Source: Sphingobium estronivorans
GTDB lineage: Bacteria; Pseudomonadota; Alphaproteobacteria; Sphingomonadales; Sphingomonadaceae
NCBI RefSeq assembly: GCF_008692605.1
Contig: NZ_LFCT01000011.1
Location: 103,156 to 167,155, forward strand
Length of the DNA: 64,000 nucleotides
Direction: 5' to 3'
In this document: positions 1 through 7,442 of the stretch, piece after piece
Layout of the letters: every line of letters begins with the position of its first letter
Numbering within the stretch: position 1 is the stretch's first letter
Notes under the pieces: generated by a model
The model's database searches: none
Told to the model about the DNA's origin: nothing
The model's input: only the letters and a program-made list of their open reading frames with translations
Program-made: the position numbers and the translations under genes

Positions 1-1032
1 CCGCCGATCCGTGCCGCCTATGGCGAACAGGCCGCTTATGCCGCGCAACAGCATCTGCGCGCAGCGGCGGCGCGCCATGCCGGCATGGCGGGCGATCGCC
101 TCCGCGCCATGCTGGAGTCGGAGCCTTTCCATTTCGACGGGCAGGAAATCCTCCTCTCCGTCTCGTTGGACCGCGACGGGATCGATCCCGCCCACGATAT
201 TCCCTCGCCCGCCTTCCGCTATCGCCGCGACATGCAGCTTGCCGTGGCGCTGTTGCAGGCCGTCCGGCGCGGCACGACCCATTTCGCGTGGCGGCCCATT
301 GCCAGCCCGCGCGATCCGGGCGCGATCCTCTATCATGAAGCGCAACTCCGCCGCGTCGGGGAGGATGGCGTGGCGGTCGATTGCGCGGCGGGCTATGCCG
401 CGCTTGCCGGGCTGGGTTTGGCCCATCGGCTCGACCGGCCGTTGCTGGCCGATGTGATCGACGCGTTGGCGGCCGATCCGCTGGCCTGTCTGTCCGTCGC
501 CCTTTCCGCGCGAAGCCTGAAGGGGCAGGATGCAGGGTGGAGCGACTTGATCCTCCGCCTGAAGCGTGACCGGGGCCTTGCAAGGCGGCTGGTGATCGAG
601 ATTGTCGAACGCGACCCGCCGCCCGCCATGCACGATTGCCAGCCCCGTCTGCGCCAGCTTCAGGCGCTGGGCGTGCGGATCGCCATCGGCCGCTTCGGGA
701 CGGGCCGGGCCTCGGTCGGGCAGCTCATGGCGCTGGCGCCCGACATGGTGAAGCTGGACGGCGCCTTCATGCAGATGGCGCCCCGTTCGCCGGACCATCG
801 GGCGCAGTTGGGGCATCTGATCCTATTGGCGCGGATGGTCTGCCCCACGGTGATCGTCGACGGCGTCGAATCCGGGCGCCACCTCCAGATCGCGCTGGAC
901 GAGGAGATGGAGTGGATGGCGGGCGCCTTGCTGGGGCGCTCCAGCCTCCGGCGCGATCCGGGCCTGCCGCCGCCTGCGCCTGCCATTCGCGCACTGCCTG
1001 GCGGATCGCTTCGCCCATCCACGCTTGCTTGA
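1..1032 (+). CDS. GGDEF-EAL family protein, C-terminal part, probably catalytically inactive
   Basis: The reading frame is open from the first base, so the start lies outside the window. The first ~80 residues resemble the end of a GGDEF domain. The rest (from about 260) resembles an EAL phosphodiesterase domain, whose intact members cleave cyclic di-GMP. Key positions are eroded. The EAL signature reads EAQ (about 337-345), the usual DDFGTG loop reads IGRFGTG (about 685-705), and the late EGVE motif reads DGVE. Loss of these metal and substrate ligands suggests a c-di-GMP sensor or scaffold rather than an enzyme. It sits just upstream of an autotransporter-like gene on the same strand, with the Tad locus beyond, which would fit a surface-attachment role. 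That role is inference. Confidence 0.75.
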   Translation, partial: PPIRAAYGEQAAYAAQQHLRAAAARHAGMAGDRLRAMLESEPFHFDGQEILLSVSLDRDGIDPAHDIPSPAFRYRRDMQLAVALLQAVRRGTTHFAWRPIASPRDPGAILYHEAQLRRVGEDGVAVDCAAGYAALAGLGLAHRLDRPLLADVIDALAADPLACLSVALSARSLKGQDAGWSDLILRLKRDRGLARRLVIEIVERDPPPAMHDCQPRLRQLQALGVRIAIGRFGTGRASVGQLMALAPDMVKLDGAFMQMAPRSPDHRAQLGHLILLARMVCPTVIVDGVESGRHLQIALDEEMEWMAGALLGRSSLRRDPGLPPPAPAIRALPGGSLRPSTLA

Positions 1033-1037
1033 TCGGC

Positions 1038-1053
1038 TTTGCGTACACGCAAA
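1038..1053. promoter_or_regulatory. Perfect palindrome TTTGCGT-AC-ACGCAAA upstream of the autotransporter gene
   Basis: Seven-base arms flank a two-base centre. The same 16-mer, within a longer identical stretch of about 22 bases, recurs at 3441-3456. Wider-spaced versions occur at 2342-2363 and 13057-13109. Placement 25 bases before the TTG start at 1079 suggests an operator. The binding protein is unknown. Confidence 0.6.
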
Positions 1054-1078
1054 ATATTCAAAAAGAGGGGAAATTATC

Positions 1079-2284
1079 TTGTCGAAATGGTCTTTTGCGC
1101 CCCTGATCGGCGCTGTCCTGCTACTCGGCGCCGTGGCGGAGCCAGCCCTTGCCGGACCCTATGCGCCCTATGCGGCGACGCCGGGCGAAGCGGCGGTCGG
1201 CGTGATGTTCGACGCCGCGCCCGCGCCCAGTAGCGACCGCGCGGCCATGCTCGGCTCCATCGACGCCCTGCCGGATGCGGCGACCCGCGCCGACGCGCTG
1301 GGGCAATTGTCGCCGCGCAGCGACAGTCTGCTCCCGCGCCTTTCGATCCAGACGATGGACGCCAGCGACCGGGAAATTCGAAGCTGGCTGGCCGAACGGC
1401 GCAGCATCGCCGTCGACGCCTCCGCCAGCGTGCCGACGAGCGGCGATCGGACCATCCACATGATGCTGACCGGCGGCGTCAAACAGGCGCGATACAAGGG
1501 ACGAACCGACCGCCCGGCGGCGGATTCCGACAGCCGCTCGCTCCGCTTCGCCATCGACGTCACGCCGGTGCGTGGCTTCATCCTTGGCGCGACGCTGGGC
1601 ATTGACGGTCTCGACGCCCGGCTCGACCGGGCGCAGCGCCCCCGCATCACCCTGTTCACGAGCCACATCGGACCCTATGTCAGCTACAATAACGGCCGCT
1701 TCTATGCCGATGCGACCGCGTCCTACACCCTGTCCGAATATAAGCTGCGGCGGCAGGTCGGCTGGACCGGCTTTGCCGACCGGATGATCGCACCTGTCGA
1801 CGGCGACGGCTGGGCCGTGTCGGGCGAGGCGGGCGCGATGGTCCGCGCGGGCGCCTTGCGGGTCCAGCCCTTTGCCGGGCTGCACTATCGCTATGCCGAT
1901 GTCAGCGGCTTCACCGAAAATGGCGGCCCCGCCGCACTGCAAGTCGCCCCCTTCCGCACCCAATCGCTGCGCGGCGCGCTGGGCGCTCGCCTGTCCGCGA
2001 ACGTCGCGCAAGGCGGCTGGACGCTGCGCCCCTCGGTCGAAGCGCAATGGCAGCGCGAATTGCGCAGCCGTCCCGACAGCCGGATCGAGGCGCGCTTCGC
2101 CACTCGCGATCTGCCCATCTTCACCCTCCGCCCGACCCGGCTGGCGCGCGATGCGGGACTGGTGAATGCGGGCCTCAGCGCCACCTGGAACAGCCGCACG
2201 ACCGTTCGCCTCGGCTATGCGGGCGAGTTTGGCTCCGACCGCCATATCCATGCGGCGACGCTGACGCTCGGCCGGCGTTTCTGA
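1079..2284 (+). CDS. Autotransporter-type outer-membrane beta-barrel protein
   Basis: The 401-residue product opens with an export signal (positively charged LSKW, a hydrophobic core, and an AEPALAG cleavage region at about residue 25). It ends in Phe, as outer-membrane barrels do. The C-terminal ~270 residues alternate polar and hydrophobic positions and look like an autotransporter barrel (LRFAIDVTPVRG, VSYNNGRFYADATASYTL, LRLGYAGEF-like strands). The passenger part is short. The TTG at 1079 was chosen over the ATG at 1025 because AGGGGA at 1066-1071 is well spaced for it and the signal peptide begins there. A palindrome lies just upstream. Likely role: surface protein of unknown ligand. 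The family call is moderate, because only the barrel is recognisable. Confidence 0.72.
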   Translation: MSKWSFAPLIGAVLLLGAVAEPALAGPYAPYAATPGEAAVGVMFDAAPAPSSDRAAMLGSIDALPDAATRADALGQLSPRSDSLLPRLSIQTMDASDREIRSWLAERRSIAVDASASVPTSGDRTIHMMLTGGVKQARYKGRTDRPAADSDSRSLRFAIDVTPVRGFILGATLGIDGLDARLDRAQRPRITLFTSHIGPYVSYNNGRFYADATASYTLSEYKLRRQVGWTGFADRMIAPVDGDGWAVSGEAGAMVRAGALRVQPFAGLHYRYADVSGFTENGGPAALQVAPFRTQSLRGALGARLSANVAQGGWTLRPSVEAQWQRELRSRPDSRIEARFATRDLPIFTLRPTRLARDAGLVNAGLSATWNSRTTVRLGYAGEFGSDRHIHAATLTLGRRF

Positions 2285-2341
2285 AGGGGGATTGCGCCGA
2301 AACGGACCGGCTTCCTCACCCAAGCGCCGCGCAACCGGCTA

Positions 2342-2363
2342 TTGCGTGTCCCAAGATACGCAA
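2342..2363. promoter_or_regulatory. Spaced inverted repeat TTGCGT-N10-ACGCAA upstream of the parB-like gene
   Basis: Six-base arms at 2342-2347 and 2358-2363 sit just before the Shine-Dalgarno AAAGGGA and the ATG at 2378. They belong to the same half-site family as the 1038, 3441 and 13057 elements. The position suits autoregulation of the parB-like gene. Confidence 0.5.
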
Positions 2364-2377
2364 AAAGGGAGTGATCC

Positions 2378-3379
2378 ATGGCCCGCTTCATCCGCGACAT
2401 ATTGGCCGCGCTGTCCTATGAACCGCCCGCCCCGAAAGTAGCCGGCGACCAGGAGGCGCTCAGCCGCCTCGACCAGCGGCTTGCCTGCTTCGCGGACCAT
2501 GGCACGGGTTCGCGCTCGGCCATTTCGATCCAGCCGGGCGAATGTTCGGTGTGGGACGGCAATCCCCGCGACCAGCCCGGCCTGACGGCGGACAGCTGCC
2601 GTTCGCTGATCGAGTCCATCGCCAGCGAGGGTGGCAACCGCATCCCCGTGCTGGTGCGTCTCAACCCGCCGGGATCGGATCGGCCCTATCAACTGTTGGT
2701 CGGCAGCCGCCGACGCTTCGCGGTCGACTGGCTCAACCATCATGGCCGCCCGGACATGCGGCTCTCGGCGTTGGTCGTCGACCTGTCGGATGAGGAAGCC
2801 TTCCGCCTTGCCGACATCGAAAATCGCGAGCGGGCGGACATCAGCGAACTGGACCGGGCGCGCAGCTATCAGGCGGCGGTGGATCGCTTCTATGGCGGGG
2901 TGCAGTCGCGCATGGCGGAGGCGCTGAACCTCTCCAACAGCCAGCTCAGCCGCCTGCTGGCGCTCGCCCAACTGCCCGAGGAGGTGGTCAACGCCTTCGC
3001 CACGAAGGACGAACTCAAAGTGCGCTATTCGGAATTGCTGACGCCGCTGCTCCGCCGCCCGGAACAGCGCGGACGGATGATCGCCGAAGCGCGGCTGATC
3101 GGGGAGCAGCAACAGACGCTGGCACTTCAGGGCGAGCGCATGATCCCGCCCGCCACGGTGCTCGCCCGGCTGCGGGAAGCCGCCACGCCGCAATCGCCGG
3201 AGGAGGCGCGCGACATCGCCATCATCGCCGGCGGGGCGCGCATCGGCCGGGCCAAGGCCAGCCGCAGCGGCGGCCTGACGGTCGATCTCAGCATCGCGGA
3301 GGATACCGATCTGGATGAGGTGCTGGCCCGACTGCGCGAAACCATCGTCGCGGCCCGGGCCGCGCCGGTTACGCCATGA
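2378..3379 (+). CDS. Solitary ParB/Spo0J-family DNA-binding protein
   Basis: This 333-residue protein has a ParB N-terminal domain (about residues 45-150). It includes a GSRRRFAV segment equivalent to the CTP-binding GERRxRA motif and a LADIENRERADIS segment. A helix-turn-helix region follows (MAEALNLSNSQLSRLLALAQLP). No ParA partner is present, so it is not an ordinary partition cassette. Solitary ParB relatives can be transcription regulators (VirB, KorB). The gene starts with a good AAAGGGA ribosome site and is preceded by an inverted repeat at 2342-2363. It could bind the repeated TTTGCGT/ACGCAAA sites around the pilus locus, but that is inference. Its 3' end overlaps the convergent cpaA-like gene by 11 bases. 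Confidence 0.82.
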   Translation: MARFIRDILAALSYEPPAPKVAGDQEALSRLDQRLACFADHGTGSRSAISIQPGECSVWDGNPRDQPGLTADSCRSLIESIASEGGNRIPVLVRLNPPGSDRPYQLLVGSRRRFAVDWLNHHGRPDMRLSALVVDLSDEEAFRLADIENRERADISELDRARSYQAAVDRFYGGVQSRMAEALNLSNSQLSRLLALAQLPEEVVNAFATKDELKVRYSELLTPLLRRPEQRGRMIAEARLIGEQQQTLALQGERMIPPATVLARLREAATPQSPEEARDIAIIAGGARIGRAKASRSGGLTVDLSIAEDTDLDEVLARLRETIVAARAAPVTP

Positions 3380-3812
3380 ACTGAGCCGAAAGCAGGGCGA
3401 TGGCCGCGATACCCGCCATGTCGGGCCGGGGATCGGCGGCTTTGCGTACACGCAAAATGACGGCGGCGATCAGGAACAGCGCAAGGGCCAACCCCAGCAT
3501 CAGCAAGGCGCCGGTCACGCTCAACCAGGTCGCGCCCGCCGCCAACAGCTTGATATGCCCGCCCGTCAGCAACCGCCACCGCAGCGCAAGCACGGCAATG
3601 GCAGACGACAGCAGCGCCAGGCAAGCCAGCCCAATCGCCCCCGCCATCGCCATCCCCGACACGCCATGCGCCAGCCCGGCAAAACCGATACCGCAGAGCG
3701 CGATCAGCCCATAGAAGCGATCCGTCACCGCCCGCCCTTCCCAATGCAACACCAGCACCGGCAACAGCAGCAGGATCAGCGCCGCGCAGCCGATCCATTG
3801 CATCCCGTTCAT
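3369..3812 (-). CDS. cpaA: CpaA/prepilin-peptidase-like membrane protein (A24 family), missing one catalytic Asp
   Basis: The 147-residue protein has about five hydrophobic segments. A segment reading LLTGGHIKLLAAGATWL aligns with the GxGDxKLLAA motif of type IV prepilin peptidases (CpaA/TadV), which process Flp pilin and TadE-type pseudopilins. The second aspartate of the two-Asp catalytic pair is His here. An Asp in VTDRFY could be the first. As the last gene of the tad operon it is in the expected neighbourhood. It may be an inactive homologue, or the His may be tolerated, and a second peptidase elsewhere could do the job. A copy of the TTTGCGTACACGCAAA palindrome lies inside its C-terminal codons. 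Identification rests on position, topology and one motif. Confidence 0.62.
   Translation of the reverse strand: MNGMQWIGCAALILLLLPVLVLHWEGRAVTDRFYGLIALCGIGFAGLAHGVSGMAMAGAIGLACLALLSSAIAVLALRWRLLTGGHIKLLAAGATWLSVTGALLMLGLALALFLIAAVILRVRKAADPRPDMAGIAAIALLSAQFMA
3441..3456. promoter_or_regulatory. Second exact copy of palindrome TTTGCGT-AC-ACGCAAA
   Basis: Identical to 1038-1053, with about 22 matching bases when flanks are included. It lies within the 3' coding end of the cpaA-like gene, 60 bases beyond the end of the convergent parB-like gene. Exact repetition 2.4 kb apart argues for a binding site rather than coding constraint. Confidence 0.5.
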
Positions 3813-3813
3813 A

Positions 3814-4242
3814 TCAATAGCTCCCGTTGGTCACGATGATGCTGGCGCTGACGCTGGGCGAAGGCATGGGCACCAACCCGGCATAGCGCATCATCGGACT
3901 GCCGCTCATGCTGTAGCTGACGCGCACCCGGAAGGTCCCTGTCGCATCCGCCCCCGCCGTGATGACCGGCCCGCCGCCTGCCGACAATAATGTGCCATAG
4001 CCGTCGATCACCGCCCGCGCCCGGTTCTGCGCCAGCGTCGTGCGTTCGGCGGTGGACAGGCCCGCAACCGCAGCGCGTGCCCCCTCCACGGCGGCATGGC
4101 GCACCCCCATCAACGCCGCGAAGTAAAAGGAATAGAGCACGACCGCAAAGACCAGCATCAGCAATGCGGGCGCCAGCAGCGCGAATTCCAGCGCCGCCAG
4201 CCCCCTTTCGCATGCCGGAAATTGGCGCACCCCCTTGCGCAT
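3814..4242 (-). CDS. tadE: TadE-family pseudopilin
   Basis: This 142-residue protein has a short basic leader and then ERGLAALEFALLAPALL, the TadE-type prepilin processing site. Cleavage would follow Gly, with Glu at +5. A single transmembrane helix follows, and the rest would be periplasmic. TadE/TadF pseudopilins are needed for assembly of Flp (Tad) pili. It lies between the flp pilin and cpaA-like genes, separated from the latter by one base. The start has ATG with upstream purines. The family call is secure from the leader and context. Confidence 0.87.
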   Translation of the reverse strand: MRKGVRQFPACERGLAALEFALLAPALLMLVFAVVLYSFYFAALMGVRHAAVEGARAAVAGLSTAERTTLAQNRARAVIDGYGTLLSAGGGPVITAGADATGTFRVRVSYSMSGSPMMRYAGLVPMPSPSVSASIIVTNGSY

Positions 4243-4248
4243 GGTGGA

Positions 4249-4428
4249 TCAGCCCTTGGGGATGCTGTTGAACATGGTCGTGAAGGCCGCGCCCAACTGG
4301 GTCTGGAAATTGGTGCCGACCGCGACGATGGCGGCCACCACCACCGCGCCCAGCACGGCATATTCCACCGCCGTCAGGCCCCTTTCATCCCGCTTCAGAC
4401 GGGCGAGCAACTGGGTCCACTTCTTCAT
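4249..4428 (-). CDS. flp: Flp/PilA-type major pilin, 59 residues
   Basis: This small gene encodes MKKWTQLLARLKRDERG followed by LTAVEYAVLGAVVVAAI and a short polar tail ending FNSIPKG. The Gly-then-hydrophobic run with Glu-Tyr at +5/+6 is the Flp pilin signature (G/XXXXEY). CpaA-type peptidases cleave after Gly and mature pilins polymerise into the Tad pilus. Length (59) is typical. GAGGAGA lies eight bases before the ATG. It sits between tadG and tadE. The 69-base gap to tadG may carry its own expression signals, since the major pilin is normally made in excess, but none is clear. Confidence 0.93.
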   Translation of the reverse strand: MKKWTQLLARLKRDERGLTAVEYAVLGAVVVAAIVAVGTNFQTQLGAAFTTMFNSIPKG

Positions 4429-4497
4429 CTTCTCTTCTCCTCAGTCTCCCCGAAATGATGGGCGGCGAGGGGCGGGGAGGGACCGCTCGCCAAAATC

Positions 4498-6261
4498 TCA
4501 GACCAGCACCGGCACTCCACATCGCGCACCCGTCACCCAGAGCGTAGCATGGCCAAGCTGGATGCCCAGCGCCGCAAGCAGGTTGGTGACAAGCGGATCG
4601 ATAGTCGTCCCGACCAGCGCGGCCAGCGGATTGACCAGCCCGTTCAGCAATTGCGACCGCGCCAGCGCCGTGGTCGTTTCGCAGACGATGGGAATGCACA
4701 GGCCCAGCAACTGCACCTGCAATCCGTCCGACGCGGCAAGGCTGCCGACCAGCGACGTCAGCAACGGCCCGACCAGCGACCCGTTACCGATGCTGGCCGA
4801 AGTGCCGGGCGATCCGGGCCGCCCGATGCTGCCCTGCCCGCCGGGGCCGAAGAGCAGCGCGCCGCTATTGCCCATCACCGGCTGCGCCACGGCGCGGCTG
4901 TCCACGGTGACGATGCCCAGCAGGCTGACGATCCGGGTCGACTGCACGTCGGCGGCGGACAAGGCAGGCATGGGCCGCGTCATCGCACCGGCGGGCACCG
5001 ATCCGATATAGGCGTTGACCAGCCCCGTATTCGCCTGAACCGTCACCCGCGTGTCCCGCGCCTGCTCGGCCGTGTCGGGGCAGTCGATGGCGCTCAGCTG
5101 TCCCTGCGCCGCCGCAATGTCGATCGTCACCGGCAGGTTGATCGACACCAGATTATTGAGCAGCGCGATATTGGTCAGCCCGACCTGCAATTGCAGCCGC
5201 AGCGCCGATGTGGCGACGCTGGTTTCCCCCGCCGGGCCGAAGGAAAAGCGCGGGCGGTCCATCGGCCCGGTCGCCAGCGCGGCCAGCTTCACGCTGCTGC
5301 CCGGCGCGACGGTGCCGATGGCGTTCGACAGGTCGACGCTGCCATTGCCGGCCTGCACCGCGAAGGAAAACAGCTGATAGGCATTGATCCCCGCGCGCAG
5401 CGCCGGTGCCTCATTCGCGCCGCCCACCGGCATATTCTTCCACACGCCCAGGCCGAACAGCCCCCTCAGCGGCACCGCATAGCCATTGCTCACCTGCCCC
5501 GCGAGCAAGGTCAGCGTGGCGGCGGTCGCGCTGTTGTCGGCAGCGCTGGCGGCGGCATGGAGCAGATCCTGCAAGCCCACCGTCCGGCTGGTGAGCGCGC
5601 CATAGGTTCCGCTCTCCCCGACCCGCTGTGCCAGGGCATCGAAGAACAGCCCGGCATCGATGTTGCTGGCCATCAATGCCTCGACATCGGCAGTGGAGAG
5701 GCGCAGCTTCACCCCCAACAACGCGCCCAGCAGATCGTTGACGCTGTTCACCAGCGCATTGGTGACGGTGAGGATGCCGGAGGTGATGCCGACCCCGGCT
5801 TCATCGATGCGCGCGGCGGTGGCGCTGGCGGCCAGATCGGGCAGGGGATTGGCCGGTCCCAGCACTTGCATCAGGAACCGGCGGGCAGGCTGGCCGGTGC
5901 GGATACGCACGGCGTTCACCCGCCCATTGCCCGGACACAATGCCATGCCGGCGTCGAAGCGCTGCGCGGCGTTCAGCCCGACATCGGGGCAATAGCGCCC
6001 CAGTTCCACCGACTGGAGAATGGTGGGGTCATAACCATTGCGGGTCAGGCTGTCGCGTGCCCGCGCCGCCGCCTGCGCCGGGTTCATCGCGGCGGCGAGC
6101 GCGGCGGCATCGGTCGCCGCGCGCAGGGTCCGCTGCCCCACATAATAAAGCCCCGCATCCAGCGCAAAGCCCGCCGCCCCGATCAGCATCGCCCCCAGGG
6201 CGGCCACCATCGGCGCCACGGCGGCGGACCGATCGCGCCAAAGGGCGGCAAGCGGCTTCAC
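4498..6261 (-). CDS. tadG: TadG-like pilus assembly protein
   Basis: A 587-residue protein with an N-terminal TadE-like membrane anchor (RDRSAAVAPMVAALGAMLIGAAG, then FALDAGLYYVGQRTLRAATDAAALAAA). This is the usual Flp-pilus TadG start. The remaining ~540 residues are predicted periplasmic, rich in Ala, Leu, Val and Gly, with no clear von Willebrand A signature. TadG-type proteins are thought to tether or regulate pilus assembly. The start overlaps the preceding small gene's stop (ATGA), showing translational coupling. The downstream neighbour is flp. Confidence 0.82.
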   Translation of the reverse strand: MKPLAALWRDRSAAVAPMVAALGAMLIGAAGFALDAGLYYVGQRTLRAATDAAALAAAMNPAQAAARARDSLTRNGYDPTILQSVELGRYCPDVGLNAAQRFDAGMALCPGNGRVNAVRIRTGQPARRFLMQVLGPANPLPDLAASATAARIDEAGVGITSGILTVTNALVNSVNDLLGALLGVKLRLSTADVEALMASNIDAGLFFDALAQRVGESGTYGALTSRTVGLQDLLHAAASAADNSATAATLTLLAGQVSNGYAVPLRGLFGLGVWKNMPVGGANEAPALRAGINAYQLFSFAVQAGNGSVDLSNAIGTVAPGSSVKLAALATGPMDRPRFSFGPAGETSVATSALRLQLQVGLTNIALLNNLVSINLPVTIDIAAAQGQLSAIDCPDTAEQARDTRVTVQANTGLVNAYIGSVPAGAMTRPMPALSAADVQSTRIVSLLGIVTVDSRAVAQPVMGNSGALLFGPGGQGSIGRPGSPGTSASIGNGSLVGPLLTSLVGSLAASDGLQVQLLGLCIPIVCETTTALARSQLLNGLVNPLAALVGTTIDPLVTNLLAALGIQLGHATLWVTGARCGVPVLV

Positions 6262-6458
6262 CGCGGTGCATCCGCCGCCCGCTCGACGCGCTGGCCGATG
6301 GCTTCCCGATACAGTTGCCGGATGCGCGCCGCTTCCTCGGCGGACAGTTCATCCTCTACCCGAGGTGCGGCGCGCAATTGCGCCTCCACCACCCGCCGCG
6401 CTTCACTCTCCACCGGCATGGGAGGAGGGGAGGCCAGCATCACCATCAGTAAAATCAT
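6258..6458 (-). CDS. Small hypothetical protein of the tad operon (66 residues)
   Basis: ATG at 6458 is preceded by CGGGAGGCTGAA, a good ribosome site, and is preferred over the upstream ATG at 6518. The product starts with a hydrophobic stretch (MILLMVMLASPPP) and continues as a charged helical segment rich in Glu and Arg (about residues 18-60). It could be a small secreted or membrane-tethered subunit. No family is recognised. It lies between the tadD remnant and tadG, overlapping the tadG start by four bases, so it is part of the operon. Conservation in other sphingomonad tad loci would be the test of reality. Confidence 0.55.
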   Translation of the reverse strand: MILLMVMLASPPPMPVESEARRVVEAQLRAAPRVEDELSAEEAARIRQLYREAIGQRVERAADAPR

Positions 6459-6459
6459 T

Positions 6460-6690
6460 TCAGCCTCCCGTCCCGATCCGCGCAGCCTCTGCCGCCAGCT
6501 TTTGCCGCAGCGCCCCATCCCCGATGCGCCGCAACCCGGCCTCGGCCTCGGCGCGCTGGCCGCCGACCATCAGCGCCAACAGCAGATTGTTGCGAATGAC
6601 CGTCATCTGCGGCGCCAGATCGCTTGCCCCCCGCAAGGCTTCGATCGCCGCCCCCGCCTGCCCCGCGCGCAGCAGCGCATAGCCCCAGGC
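6460..6690 (-). pseudogene. tadD: tadD remnant: C-terminal TPR part only, no start
   Basis: The frame ending at 6460 encodes AWGYALLRAGQAGAAIEAL, then LAPQMTVIRNNLLLALMVGG and a final helical segment. These are recognisable TadD-type tetratricopeptide repeats. No start codon or ribosome site precedes it, and upstream the frame turns into nonsense inside tadC. About two thirds of a normal TadD (usually ~200-270 residues) is missing. The intact-looking end of tadC joins it out of frame at about 6691-6712. The best reading is a deletion that removed the end of tadC and the start of tadD. A sequencing error alone would not restore the missing residues. Confidence 0.7.
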
Positions 6691-7442
6691 ATGATGCCGC
6701 CCATCGCCTCCCGCGCGCGCGCAACGCGGCGCTGGGTGAACTCGCGCACGAATTCGCGCAGCGCCGGGGCCAGCTCGACACCCTGGAACAGTGCCTGCCG
6801 GAACAGCGCCGCCAGTTCCTTCGCCCCGCTCACCGCCACCCGCGCCGCCCAGCGGTCCAGCGCCAGTTCATAGCGCAGGCCCCGGTCCAGATCGGCCACC
6901 AGCATCGCGATCAGCCGCGCATGATGCGGCACGGCGATGGCTTCCTCCCGCGCAATGGACCGGAAGCACTGGTCGAGCGAAATGCCGCTCTCCAGCATCA
7001 TCAGCATGAGGTCGAGCAGGAAGGGAAATTCCGCCATGATCGCCCGCGCCCGCCGTGCCGCCAGTATCTGGATCGCCTGCTTCGCCCCGACATAGGTGAG
7101 GCCCGCGGCGATCACGATCAGCAGCGGCTGGGCGAACCAGCCGCCCCACGCGATCCGCGCCGCGAGCATCACCGCCAGCGCCACGCCCGCGGTCGCCGCC
7201 ATGCGTGCCCATAGGAACCAGTCCGCCGCCCGCGCATCCTGAAAACCGGCCAGCATCAGCTTGCCCGCAATCTCCGATCGATCCCGCCCGCGCGCCGCAA
7301 AGGCCCCCGGCAGGCGGAAGACGGCCCGCTCCCCGCCCATGCCCAGCCGCGCCTCCAACCGCCGGTCAGCGAGTTGCATCCGCGCCCCCGTCAGCGCACA
7401 GGCCAAGCCCAGCGCCGCGCAAAAAAGGAACAACGCGCCCAT
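6603..7442 (-). CDS. tadC: TadC-like inner-membrane platform protein, C-terminally disrupted
   Basis: Residues 1-20 and about 85-125 are membrane segments. Residues ~140-245 form the cytoplasmic type II secretion F domain (FPFLLDLMLMMLESGISLDQ and GVELAPALREFVREF). TadC and TadB form the inner-membrane platform for Flp pilus assembly. Family members end with two further transmembrane helices. Here the sequence instead turns, after RAREAM (about 6702), into an Arg/Cys-rich tail (MPGAMRCCARGRRGRRSK) that is the out-of-frame reading of tadD. The annotated 279 residues therefore include roughly 30 junk residues. Function is doubtful. The start overlaps the tadB stop (ATGA). Confidence 0.75.
   Translation of the reverse strand: MGALFLFCAALGLACALTGARMQLADRRLEARLGMGGERAVFRLPGAFAARGRDRSEIAGKLMLAGFQDARAADWFLWARMAATAGVALAVMLAARIAWGGWFAQPLLIVIAAGLTYVGAKQAIQILAARRARAIMAEFPFLLDLMLMMLESGISLDQCFRSIAREEAIAVPHHARLIAMLVADLDRGLRYELALDRWAARVAVSGAKELAALFRQALFQGVELAPALREFVREFTQRRVARAREAMGGIMPGAMRCCARGRRGRRSKPCGGQAIWRRR

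Noticed and set aside
2378..3379. ParB-like gene as evidence for a plasmid or second replicon
   Set aside because: No ParA or Rep gene is adjacent, and an rRNA-type leader and housekeeping genes lie in the same window. A regulatory ParB homologue is more likely.
6455..6781. 108-codon minus-strand frame across the tadC/tadD junction as an intact gene
   Set aside because: It is the third frame, translating to Arg/Gly/Ala repeats. The TPR-like reading is in the frame ending at 6460.
4549..6873. 774-codon plus-strand frame over tadG and tadC/tadD
   Set aside because: Antisense of real pilus genes, with a repetitive Gln/Arg/Gly translation.
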